NCBI GenBank assembly: GCA_029907055.1
Contig: JARYMO010000060.1
Location: forward strand, 1-7,890
Length of the DNA: 7,890 nt
Source: Syntrophomonadaceae bacterium
GTDB lineage: Bacteria > Bacillota > Syntrophomonadia > Syntrophomonadales > Syntrophothermaceae
Direction of reading: 5' to 3'
Numbering within the stretch: the stretch's first letter is position 1; each line of letters begins with the position of its first letter. This document shows positions 1-5,127 of this stretch, in pieces. Position numbers and translations under genes: made by a program. The notes below the pieces were generated by a model. That model was not told the origin of the DNA. It saw only the letters and a list, made by a program, of their open reading frames with translations, and did not search any database.

Positions 1-57
1 CATGTGTTAGGCACGCCGCCAGCGTTCGTCCTGAGCCAGGATCAAACTCTCCAAAAA
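1..57 (-). rRNA. 16S ribosomal RNA, 5' end only (partial)
   Basis: Read on the minus strand, this is the conserved 5' terminus of bacterial 16S rRNA: the universal 27F primer site (AGAGTTTGATCCTGGCTCAG), then GACGAACGCTGGCGGCGTGCC and the TAACACATG motif. Aligning GAGTTTGATC with E. coli nucleotides 11-20 places nucleotide 1 near position 57. Only about the first 57 nt are present; the rest continues beyond the left edge. The sequence style is typical of Bacillota. It lies downstream of two tandem promoters and a leader of ~120 nt, so it is the first gene of a complete rrn operon that continues outside the window. Confidence 0.97.
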
Positions 58-187
58 AAGTTCTCCCAGCCAGCTGAACCAGCTGTTTGTCCCTAGAATT
101 ACTCGGCCTTTCGCAAAGCCTCGTGTTACGCTCAGGTTCCGCTGTTCAGTTTCCTAAGAACCCCGCGCGCCCCCGCGCGCAAAACTA
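58..187 (-). other. rRNA operon leader (pre-16S 5' sequence)
   Basis: This is transcribed leader between promoter P2 and the mature 16S 5' end. It holds a perfect tandem repeat of the 10-mer CCCCGCGCGC (161-180) at the probable P2 start, a small hairpin at 105-120 (GGCTTT against AAAGGCC around a GCGA loop), and two copies of the palindrome CAGCTG (71-76 and 80-85). The RNase III processing stem would need the 16S 3' flank, which is outside the window. I did not find a convincing boxA antitermination motif. Confidence 0.7.
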
Positions 188-216
188 ATGTTACCACCCC
201 TCGGGGGGACTGTCAA
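188..216 (-). promoter_or_regulatory. rRNA promoter P2
   Basis: On the minus strand a perfect -35 TTGACA (211-216) is separated by exactly 17 bp from the -10 TAACAT (188-193, 4 of 6 to consensus). The expected start is near 180-181, at the edge of a GCGCGCG run. It lies about 125 bp upstream of 16S. The paired arrangement with P1, some 92 bp further upstream, matches the tandem P1/P2 promoters of Bacillus-type rrn operons. Confidence 0.85.
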
Positions 217-279
217 GGAAATCTCTAGGTTCTCTCCTGCCAGTCGCCCCGGGAGCAGCGGGCTATGCTCCCTTTCTAC

Positions 280-308
280 ATTATATGCAGCGAATGATTC
301 GCCTTCAA
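280..308 (-). promoter_or_regulatory. rRNA promoter P1
   Basis: On the minus strand a -35 TTGAAG (303-308, 4 of 6) is 17 bp from a perfect -10 TATAAT (280-285). The spacer holds a perfect 13-bp dyad, GCGAAT-C-ATTCGC on the minus strand (290-302), placed exactly between the two hexamers. P1 and P2 together drive the rrn operon to the left. The interval from 309 to 426, up to the oxidoreductase terminator, shows no gene and no other element I can support. Confidence 0.82.
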
Positions 309-426
309 CGCCGCCCAGCCTCTATCAGCCGCTGTTGTTCAAGAATGGCCTTCCACCGCGCATCCTGATGCAGCCTCGCGCCCGTATGCGCAGTATTTCG
401 GCTACTCGCTCTCCCCGGGTGAAACA

Positions 427-452
427 GCAGGGCCCCCGGACGGGGGCCCTGC
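427..452 (-). terminator. Rho-independent terminator of the oxidoreductase operon
   Basis: A perfect 11-bp GC-rich inverted repeat (GCAGGGCCCCC / GGGGGCCCTGC) encloses a 4-nt loop. It starts 26 bp beyond the stop codon of the delta subunit. On the minus strand it is followed by TGTTTC, a short U-rich tail. Its position separates the metabolic operon from the rRNA promoters. Confidence 0.78.
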
Positions 453-478
453 CAGCATCCACCACGTTTGTGCAGGCG

Positions 479-751
479 TTATCCGGCCTTCTTCTCTCGC
501 TTCTTACGCTCAATGCGAATGGCGCAATCAGGGCACACCTGCTCGCAGATGAGGCAGGCGATACAGCTCTCGGCGTCCTTGGGCTTGACGGCCGGGGTAC
601 CGTACACTCCCAGCGTTTCCGACCACTCGATGACGTCCGTGGGGCATTTCTCCTTGCACAGGCCGCACCCCTTGCACAGGGCAGGGAAAAGGTGAAACAC
701 CGCCTTCTCCATGTCGTACGAGAGGGCCGTGAACTGGACTTCACTCGGCAT
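479..751 (-). CDS. 2-oxoacid:ferredoxin oxidoreductase delta subunit (2x[4Fe-4S] ferredoxin)
   Basis: This 90-residue bacterial-type ferredoxin subunit passes electrons from the catalytic subunits to soluble ferredoxin in the cytoplasm. Two cluster motifs are complete: C26-x2-C29-x2-C32-x3-C36-P and C63-x2-C66-x2-C69-x3-C73-P, which would bind two [4Fe-4S] clusters; an extra Cys76 follows. The C-terminus is very basic (ERKKREKKAG). The ATG start overlaps the end of the gamma gene by 11 bp and has a strong purine-rich ribosome binding site (GGGAGGGG) about 8 nt upstream, which argues for translational coupling. As the last gene of the operon it precedes the terminator. In other members of the family the delta protein is encoded first or is fused to another subunit. 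Confidence 0.93.
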   Translation of the reverse strand: MPSEVQFTALSYDMEKAVFHLFPALCKGCGLCKEKCPTDVIEWSETLGVYGTPAVKPKDAESCIACLICEQVCPDCAIRIERKKREKKAG

Positions 752-1331
752 GGGCGAATTCCCCTCCCTTCAAGGCCTCCCGGGCCATTTCTATCCCCGC
801 GTCCAATGCCTGGTAGTTCATGTCCCGCAGGGCCGGGTTCTTCTCGAACTTGTAGCCCAGTTTCTTGTCCAGGGCCTGCTTGAGCGCGTCGTAGGAGACG
901 ATGCCAGTAAGCCCTACCACCAATCCCATGACGATGATGTTAAAGACCCGGGGATGAATGGCCTTGGAGCGCTCCAGCGCGGGAATCCCCAACACCTGCT
1001 TGGCCTGGGGGGGGTAGTCCTGGGGCGAGAGCTCAAACGAAGAATCATAGACGTAAAGGGTCTGGGGGCCGGAGTACTGGTGGGTTCTGCGCACGGCACG
1101 GCTGCTCAACGCCACCACCACATCGCCGGTGTGGAACTTGGGGGCCCCGATGCGGGTGTCGCTTACCTGGATGAAGGCTACCGACACGCCACCGCGCTGC
1201 TCCAGTCCAAAATTGGGAATGTAGATGGCCTGCTTGCCCTCGTCGTATGCTGCTTCGGCGATGATTTCCGCCACTACCTGGACTCCCTGCCCCCCTTCGC
1301 CGGCCAGGGCCACCCGTGTGAGCTTTGCCAT
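741..1331 (-). CDS. 2-oxoacid:ferredoxin oxidoreductase gamma subunit
   Basis: A 196-residue protein of the gamma domain family of pyruvate/2-oxoacid oxidoreductases. The N-terminus has the family glycine signature GEGGQGV (residues 11-17), followed by the usual IPNFGLEQRGGVS segment (39-51), equivalent to the Y-x-P-x-x-x-x-E-x-R-G-G motif of related gamma subunits. The gamma subunit associates with alpha and beta and contributes to the CoA-facing part of the complex; that role is taken from the family and is not directly visible here. The ATG start abuts the beta stop codon (TAG at 1332-1334) without a gap, and the gene end overlaps delta, so translation of the three is probably coupled. About 190 residues is normal for the family. 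The substrate of the complex cannot be told from this subunit. Confidence 0.93.
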   Translation of the reverse strand: MAKLTRVALAGEGGQGVQVVAEIIAEAAYDEGKQAIYIPNFGLEQRGGVSVAFIQVSDTRIGAPKFHTGDVVVALSSRAVRRTHQYSGPQTLYVYDSSFELSPQDYPPQAKQVLGIPALERSKAIHPRVFNIIVMGLVVGLTGIVSYDALKQALDKKLGYKFEKNPALRDMNYQALDAGIEMAREALKGGEFAHAE

Positions 1332-2081
1332 CTACTTTTCCCCCTTCCCAAACGGACTCTTCAATTCCCCCACCGGGAAGTAGGCCTCCATCTGGTCCTC
1401 GAGGAAGTCCCATGTCTGAGCGGCATTAGTCCTCCAGTTAGTCGGGCAGGTGGACAGCACCTCGAGGAACGAGAAGCCGTTGCCTTCCATCTGGTTCTGC
1501 AGGGCGCGCTTCATGAAGGTGCGCAATTGCCGGTATTTGGCTACCGTAGCGCGCGCGATGTAGGCGCCATCTGCCGTGATAGCGGCCAGCATTTCCGGCC
1601 CCTTGGTGGGGTACCCGGTCTTGGTGACATCGCGTCCGTACGGGGTTGTTTCCGTTTTCTGGCCCGGCAATGTGGTGGGCGCCAGTTGGCCACCTGTCAT
1701 CGCGTAGTTGGTGTTGTTGATGAGGATCAGGGTGACCTTCTCGTCCCGGATGGCCGAGTTGAGCAAGTGCTGGGATCCGATGGAGTAGCCGCCGCCGTCG
1801 CCCATGTATCCCACGCAGAGCAGATCCGGGCGCGACCGCTTGATTCCCACCATCACGGGCGTGGTGCGCCCATGGTGAGTCTGGGTGCTGTCAACGGCGA
1901 AGAAGTTCCAGGCCAGCAACGAACAGCCGATGTCACAGCCGAAGACAGTCCGGTTCTGGATGTTGAGCTCATCTATCGCTTCCCCCAAGGCCTTGAGGGC
2001 AATCCCGTGACCGCACCCCGGGCAGAACTTGTGGGGCTTGGTGGGCGCATACCAGGACTTGGGCATAGCTGGCTGAATCAC
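1332..2081 (-). CDS. 2-oxoacid:ferredoxin oxidoreductase beta subunit (TPP-binding)
   Basis: A 249-residue catalytic subunit that binds thiamine pyrophosphate and, in this family, one [4Fe-4S] cluster. The TPP/Mg motif runs from GDG (residues 94-96) to NN (122-123). Candidate cluster ligands are C20 and C23 in the CPGCGHG motif, C49 or C53 (GCDIGCS) and C212 (EVLSTC). I chose GTG at 2081 as start because a strong ribosome binding site (AAGGAAGGGGG) lies 7 nt upstream, overlapping the alpha stop codon. A longer in-frame ATG at 2138 would overlap alpha and lacks that support; ATG 2066 is an alternative with no good site. The length and the CPGCGHG motif fit KorB/VorB-type proteins. The substrate is most likely 2-oxoglutarate or a branched-chain 2-oxoacid, and the sequence alone does not decide. 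Confidence 0.94.
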   Translation of the reverse strand: MIQPAMPKSWYAPTKPHKFCPGCGHGIALKALGEAIDELNIQNRTVFGCDIGCSLLAWNFFAVDSTQTHHGRTTPVMVGIKRSRPDLLCVGYMGDGGGYSIGSQHLLNSAIRDEKVTLILINNTNYAMTGGQLAPTTLPGQKTETTPYGRDVTKTGYPTKGPEMLAAITADGAYIARATVAKYRQLRTFMKRALQNQMEGNGFSFLEVLSTCPTNWRTNAAQTWDFLEDQMEAYFPVGELKSPFGKGEK

Positions 2082-2097
2082 GTGGTGACCCCCTTCC

Positions 2098-3189
2098 TTA
2101 CAGGATGCTCTTGACCTTGGCGATGATATCTTCGTCAACGATGCCGACTCCCGGCATCAGCAGCGCATCAATAGGCACCCTCTCCCCGTACAGCTCCTGC
2201 CGCAGCAGCCTCAGCAGCTGTCCCTGTGACGACTCCGCCACCAGCAGGCGGCCGGCCCCGCTCCTGCGCAGCGCCTCGCGCAACTGCTGCTGGGGGAAGG
2301 GCCGCAGGGTCACCGGGCGAAAGAACCCGGCCCTGACGCCCTCCTGCCGTAATGCCTGCACGGCATCATCAGCGGCCCGCGACACCACCCCGTGTGACAC
2401 CACGATGAGCTCGGCATGATCACAGTTCTTCTCCTGCCATTCGACCACCAGGGGGGCCATGGCCTGGTAATCTTTTTCCAGTCGAAGCACCGCGTCGTAG
2501 AGCTCCTCCTCCAGGCTGTAGATGTTGCACAGGTGCTGGGGCTCACGATCCTCGCCAATGGCCCCCGGCAACCCTACCAGTGGCGTCGGTGGCACCAGCT
2601 GGATGCCGCGCTCGGCCGGGTCGTACAACTCCAGCGGCTCTCGCATCTTGGCCTGGTAGCCGTCTCCCAGCACAAAGGTGGGGAACCGGTAGGTCCAGGC
2701 GGTATTGAATGCCTTGATGACGTAGTCGAATATCTCCTGGTGGGTGGCCACGGAATAGACGATGCGGTGACCCTCGCCATTACCGCCGTACGCGGTGAGC
2801 GTCACCTCCTGCTGCGAGTAGACCACCGTCCCCGAGGAAGGTCCGCCCCGCTGCTGTATGACCGCGACCACCGGCAGCCTCATGGCTTCAGCCATGCCAA
2901 ACGGCTCCTGCATGAGCACGTTGCCCGGTCCGGCAGTGGCCGTAAACGCTTTGCGACCGGCCTGAACCGCTCCGCACACCGTGAAACCCGCAGATATCTC
3001 GTCCTCGGTCTGCAGGAATTCGCGCCCGAAGCGAGGCGCCAGCCTGGTCCAGTAGTGCATGACCTCGTTCTGGGGGGTAATCGGGTAGCCGAACATGATG
3101 TCGGCGCCGGAAGCCAAGGCCGCCCACGTGACTATCTCGTTGCCGGTCATGAAGGCTTTCCTGCTCCCGGTTATCGGCTTCTCCACCAT
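2098..3189 (-). CDS. 2-oxoacid:ferredoxin oxidoreductase alpha subunit
   Basis: A 363-residue subunit that carries the pyrimidine-binding (N-terminal) and transketolase C-terminal-like domains. Visible motifs are YPITP (35-39), the TEDE segment (61-64) whose glutamate normally contacts the TPP aminopyrimidine, TAGPGN (85-90) and RGGPSSG (114-120). The C-terminal domain, from about residue 240, contains VVSHGVVSRAADDAV and a GVRAGFFRPVTLRPFP segment typical of the family. The enzyme decarboxylates a 2-oxoacid to acyl-CoA while reducing ferredoxin, or works in reverse for CO2 fixation. The start is certain: a perfect AGGAGGTG (3195-3202) sits 5 nt upstream of ATG. It lies 36 bp after the P-loop gene and 16 bp before beta. 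The gene order alpha-beta-gamma-delta and the separate subunits fit a four-subunit KOR/VOR-like enzyme; the exact substrate is unresolved. Confidence 0.94.
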   Translation of the reverse strand: MVEKPITGSRKAFMTGNEIVTWAALASGADIMFGYPITPQNEVMHYWTRLAPRFGREFLQTEDEISAGFTVCGAVQAGRKAFTATAGPGNVLMQEPFGMAEAMRLPVVAVIQQRGGPSSGTVVYSQQEVTLTAYGGNGEGHRIVYSVATHQEIFDYVIKAFNTAWTYRFPTFVLGDGYQAKMREPLELYDPAERGIQLVPPTPLVGLPGAIGEDREPQHLCNIYSLEEELYDAVLRLEKDYQAMAPLVVEWQEKNCDHAELIVVSHGVVSRAADDAVQALRQEGVRAGFFRPVTLRPFPQQQLREALRRSGAGRLLVAESSQGQLLRLLRQELYGERVPIDALLMPGVGIVDEDIIAKVKSIL

Positions 3190-3225
3190 CGATACACCTC
3201 CTGTACGCTGGTTCCGCGGCCTGGC

Positions 3226-3888
3226 CTACCAGAGGGCCGCCGGCATGTATCTGCGGATGTACTTGACAGGCACCCCGCCGAGGTCCACTGCCTCGAGGGG
3301 TTCCCGCCAGCGTTCCTCCACCGCCAGGAACGCCACCGGCAGCCCGAGTTCCCGGGCTGCCTGCACCACCTTGCGATGACCAGCGATGATGAACTCCGGC
3401 GTGGTCTGATCCCCGAGATGGCTGTTGCTCACCAGGGCATCAACACGCCCCAGGTCGCGCACGTAGCCAACAATGTCAGCCACGCTGCTGGTCATGGGCC
3501 GGGCCGTGTTGATGACCGCCAGGACCCGCAGGTCAGGGTCAGCTTGCGCCCCCTCCACCAGGTTCAGCGTGCGGGCCCCGAATACTCCGTAGCCGATGTC
3601 GAGAATGATGACCCCTTCCCGGCGCAGCGCCCAGCGCGCCGCCGGGTGGATGCGGCCTCCGGTTTCGCCCAGCCCGAAGCTCTCCTCCTGGCCAGACCCC
3701 ACGACCGTAATGCCCTGCTGTTCCAGCCAGGCCTTGAGCGGCCTCAGGGTGTAGAATGGCTCTACCGTGTCCAGGTCCACCAGCGTTACTGGCTGCCCGC
3801 AGCCGGAGAGTTCGAGCGCGCGGTTAATGGCGATCTCGCTCTTGCCACTGGCGTATTCGCCTACGTAGGCCTCGACGATCCTGGCCAT
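3226..3888 (-). CDS. P-loop nucleotide-binding protein of unknown function, first gene of the oxidoreductase operon
   Basis: I do not recognise a named family. The 220-residue protein starts with a beta strand and a Walker A motif, GEYASGKS (residues 10-17). LVDLDTVEPF (37-46) and VIILDIGYGVFG (93-104) follow; the latter looks like a Walker B strand, and the layout resembles the SIMIBI class (MinD/CobQ/CooC-like ATPases). AVINTARP (124-131) could be the strand that precedes a base-recognition loop. No membrane segment or signal peptide is seen. ATG 3888 is preferred because the conserved-looking fold begins there. Its best ribosome binding site (AGGAG) is about 16 nt away, longer than usual. 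An in-frame ATG at 3936 would add 16 residues. It sits 36 bp upstream of the alpha gene under one promoter, so it may mature, assemble or regulate the oxidoreductase; that is inference from context only. Confidence 0.8.
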   Translation of the reverse strand: MARIVEAYVGEYASGKSEIAINRALELSGCGQPVTLVDLDTVEPFYTLRPLKAWLEQQGITVVGSGQEESFGLGETGGRIHPAARWALRREGVIILDIGYGVFGARTLNLVEGAQADPDLRVLAVINTARPMTSSVADIVGYVRDLGRVDALVSNSHLGDQTTPEFIIAGHRKVVQAARELGLPVAFLAVEERWREPLEAVDLGGVPVKYIRRYMPAALW

Positions 3889-3943
3889 GACGCGTTGCCC
3901 GTTGCTCCTTCGCCCTCGCCACCCGACTCGGTGCAATATAGAG

Positions 3944-3953
3944 TATCGCGATA
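3944..3953. promoter_or_regulatory. Dyad at the transcription start (possible repressor site)
   Basis: The perfect 10-bp palindrome TATCGCGATA covers about +2 to +12 relative to the start predicted from the -10 box. That is a position where a bound repressor would block initiation. It is short, so chance is possible; no second copy was found at the other promoters in the window. Confidence 0.3.
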
Positions 3954-3961
3954 TGTAATCT

Positions 3962-3990
3962 AGTATAAGTTACTCTCTTGCAACCGTCAA
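3962..3990 (-). promoter_or_regulatory. Sigma-A-type promoter of the oxidoreductase operon
   Basis: On the minus strand -35 TTGACG (3985-3990, 5 of 6) is 17 bp from -10 TATACT (3962-3967, 5 of 6). The expected start is near 3955, giving a leader of about 67 nt before ATG 3888. It is the only good promoter between the recR hairpin and the P-loop gene, and the local sequence is AT-rich compared with its surroundings. Confidence 0.85.
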
Positions 3991-4003
3991 TCGTGTGTGC
4001 TAT

Positions 4004-4020
4004 TGCGCAAATATTGCGCA
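4004..4020. promoter_or_regulatory. 17-bp dyad upstream of the operon promoter (possible regulator site)
   Basis: TGCGCAA-ATA-TTGCGCA is a perfect 7-bp inverted repeat with a 3-bp centre at 4012, about 57 bp upstream of the predicted start and 13 bp upstream of the -35 box. Size and symmetry suit a dimeric helix-turn-helix regulator, and the position suits an activator. The same stretch can be read as a direct repeat of TATTGCGCA at 4001-4009 and 4012-4020, and is bracketed by TGTGC (3996-4000) and GCACA (4018-4022). Confidence 0.45.
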
Positions 4021-4043
4021 CATTTATCCCCCAGGCACAGCAA

Positions 4044-4078
4044 GCCCCGCGAGCTCCATGTCTGGGCCCTCGCGGGGC
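4044..4078 (-). terminator. Probable terminator after recR
   Basis: A perfect 10-bp inverted repeat, GCCCCGCGAG / CTCGCGGGGC, with a 15-nt loop lies 31 bp beyond the recR stop codon. The minus-strand tail (TTGCTGTGCC) is only weakly U-rich, so termination may be inefficient. Its place between recR and the next promoter supports the call. Confidence 0.6.
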
Positions 4079-4109
4079 ATGGGCAAGCGATTCTTTTCGC
4101 GTACACCGG

Positions 4110-4703
4110 CTAGAGGGTTTGCCGTCCTTCCAGCGCCCGCCGGAGCGTCAGCTCGTCCGTGTACTCGATATCCCCTCCGACCGGCAGTCCGTGCGCCAGT
4201 CTAGTCACCCGCACGCCGCTGGTCTCCATGGCTCGCGCGATGAAGCGCGCGGTCAGCTCTCCCTCCACGGTAGGGTTGGTGGCCACAATGATTTCGCGCA
4301 CCTGATCCTCGCTCACGATCCTGTGCAGACCCTTCAGGTCCAGGTCTTCCAGCACTGGCTGCCGCCCACGGCGGGGGTCCTGGTTGAGGACGAAATAGCG
4401 CCCGCGGTAGCCGGCGCGCTCCAATGCCAGCACATCAACCGCGTCCTCCACCACGCACAACAGCGAGGAATCCCGCTGCTCGTCGGTGCAGATGGGGCAC
4501 AGCCCCTCATCAGTGAGGTTGCCGCAGCGCTGGCAGGGCCGCACCTTTTCGCGCACCTGCACCAGGAGAGCGGCCAGTCGGCGTATGTCTGCCTCCGGCT
4601 GCCGCAGCACGTACAGTCCCACACGCTGCGCACTCTTGGGCCCGATCCCCGGCAGTCTGCCGAGTTCCTGTATCAATTGTTGCAACGGTCTGGCCAGTCC
4701 CAC
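4110..4703 (-). CDS. recR: Recombination mediator protein RecR
   Basis: A 197-residue protein, normal length. RecR works with RecO (and RecF) to load RecA on single-stranded DNA during gap repair. In order: an N-terminal helix-hairpin-helix region with LPGIGPKSAQR (17-27); a zinc finger with Cys57, Cys60, Cys69 and Cys72; a Toprim domain with VVEDAVDVLALE (84-95) and ATNPTVEGE (141-149); and the C-terminal GLPVGGDIEYTDELTLRRALEGR block (172-194), almost canonical. The segment after GRYFVL (101-106) does not match the usual HVLGG...SPLDGIGPEDL block although its length is conserved. The start is GTG, with GAGGGGGG 4 nt upstream. It lies 79 bp after ebfC and is the last gene of the dnaX-ebfC-recR unit. 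Confidence 0.96.
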   Translation of the reverse strand: MGLARPLQQLIQELGRLPGIGPKSAQRVGLYVLRQPEADIRRLAALLVQVREKVRPCQRCGNLTDEGLCPICTDEQRDSSLLCVVEDAVDVLALERAGYRGRYFVLNQDPRRGRQPVLEDLDLKGLHRIVSEDQVREIIVATNPTVEGELTARFIARAMETSGVRVTRLAHGLPVGGDIEYTDELTLRRALEGRQTL

Positions 4704-4782
4704 GGTACCCCCCTCGCCGGCTGCCCCGCAGCTGTCGCGTCCCTCTTGTCCGCCGCAATGCTCTCCGTTCCTGCCTGGTTGT

Positions 4783-5115
4783 TCATAACCCAGGAATATT
4801 GAGGCCTCCGGTAATCTTGGCCATTTCCTGCTTGACCATTTCGCGCGACTTGCTCAACCCCTCGTTGACGGCAGCCAGCACCAGGTCCTGCAGCATCTCG
4901 ATATCGTCAGGATCTACGACTTCAGGGGCAATCGCCACCTCGATCAGCTCCTGTCCCCCACTGACCTTGACGGTGACTGCGCCCCCCCCGGCGGAAGCCT
5001 CGACCACGCGTTGCTTCAGTTCTTCCTGCATGCGAGCCATTTCCTGTTGCATCTTCTGCGCCTGCTTGACCATCTTGCCCAGGTTCCCCAAGTTGCCCAG
5101 GTTCCCAAACCCCAT
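4783..5115 (-). CDS. ebfC: Nucleoid-associated protein of the YbaB/EbfC family
   Basis: A 110-residue, dimeric DNA-binding protein; the family coats the nucleoid and its gene is almost always next to dnaX and recR. The N-terminal helix MVKQAQKMQQEMARMQEELKQR (15-36) is followed by the family beta-sheet region GGGAVTVKVSGGQELIEVAIAPEVV and a C-terminal helix with KQEMAKITGG. The N-terminus is extended by an unusual triple repeat GNL-GNL-GNL (residues 4-12). ATG 5115 is 12 nt from the dnaX stop, with GGGGGGAA 5 nt upstream. A G8 tract on the coding strand (4982-4989) encodes part of the conserved triple glycine. Confidence 0.95.
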   Translation of the reverse strand: MGFGNLGNLGNLGKMVKQAQKMQQEMARMQEELKQRVVEASAGGGAVTVKVSGGQELIEVAIAPEVVDPDDIEMLQDLVLAAVNEGLSKSREMVKQEMAKITGGLNIPGL

Positions 5116-5127
5116 CGACGTTCCCCC

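Noticed and set aside
58..187. boxA-type antitermination signal in the rRNA leader
   Set aside because: No stretch resembled the TGCTCTTT-type motif well enough to report.
711..2114. Long plus-strand open frame (467 codons) opposite the beta and gamma oxidoreductase genes
   Set aside because: It lies opposite genes with clear family motifs, shows no domain, and long antisense frames are expected in GC-rich coding DNA.
2416..3963. Long plus-strand open frame (515 codons) opposite the alpha and P-loop genes
   Set aside because: It has no recognisable motif, runs through the promoter region of the opposite operon, and is explained as an antisense shadow of real genes.
4510..4758. Small TTG-initiated frame in the ebfC-recR gap, preceded by GGAG
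   Set aside because: It runs mostly inside recR in another frame and the product (Arg/Gly-rich) is an out-of-frame reading of recR codons.
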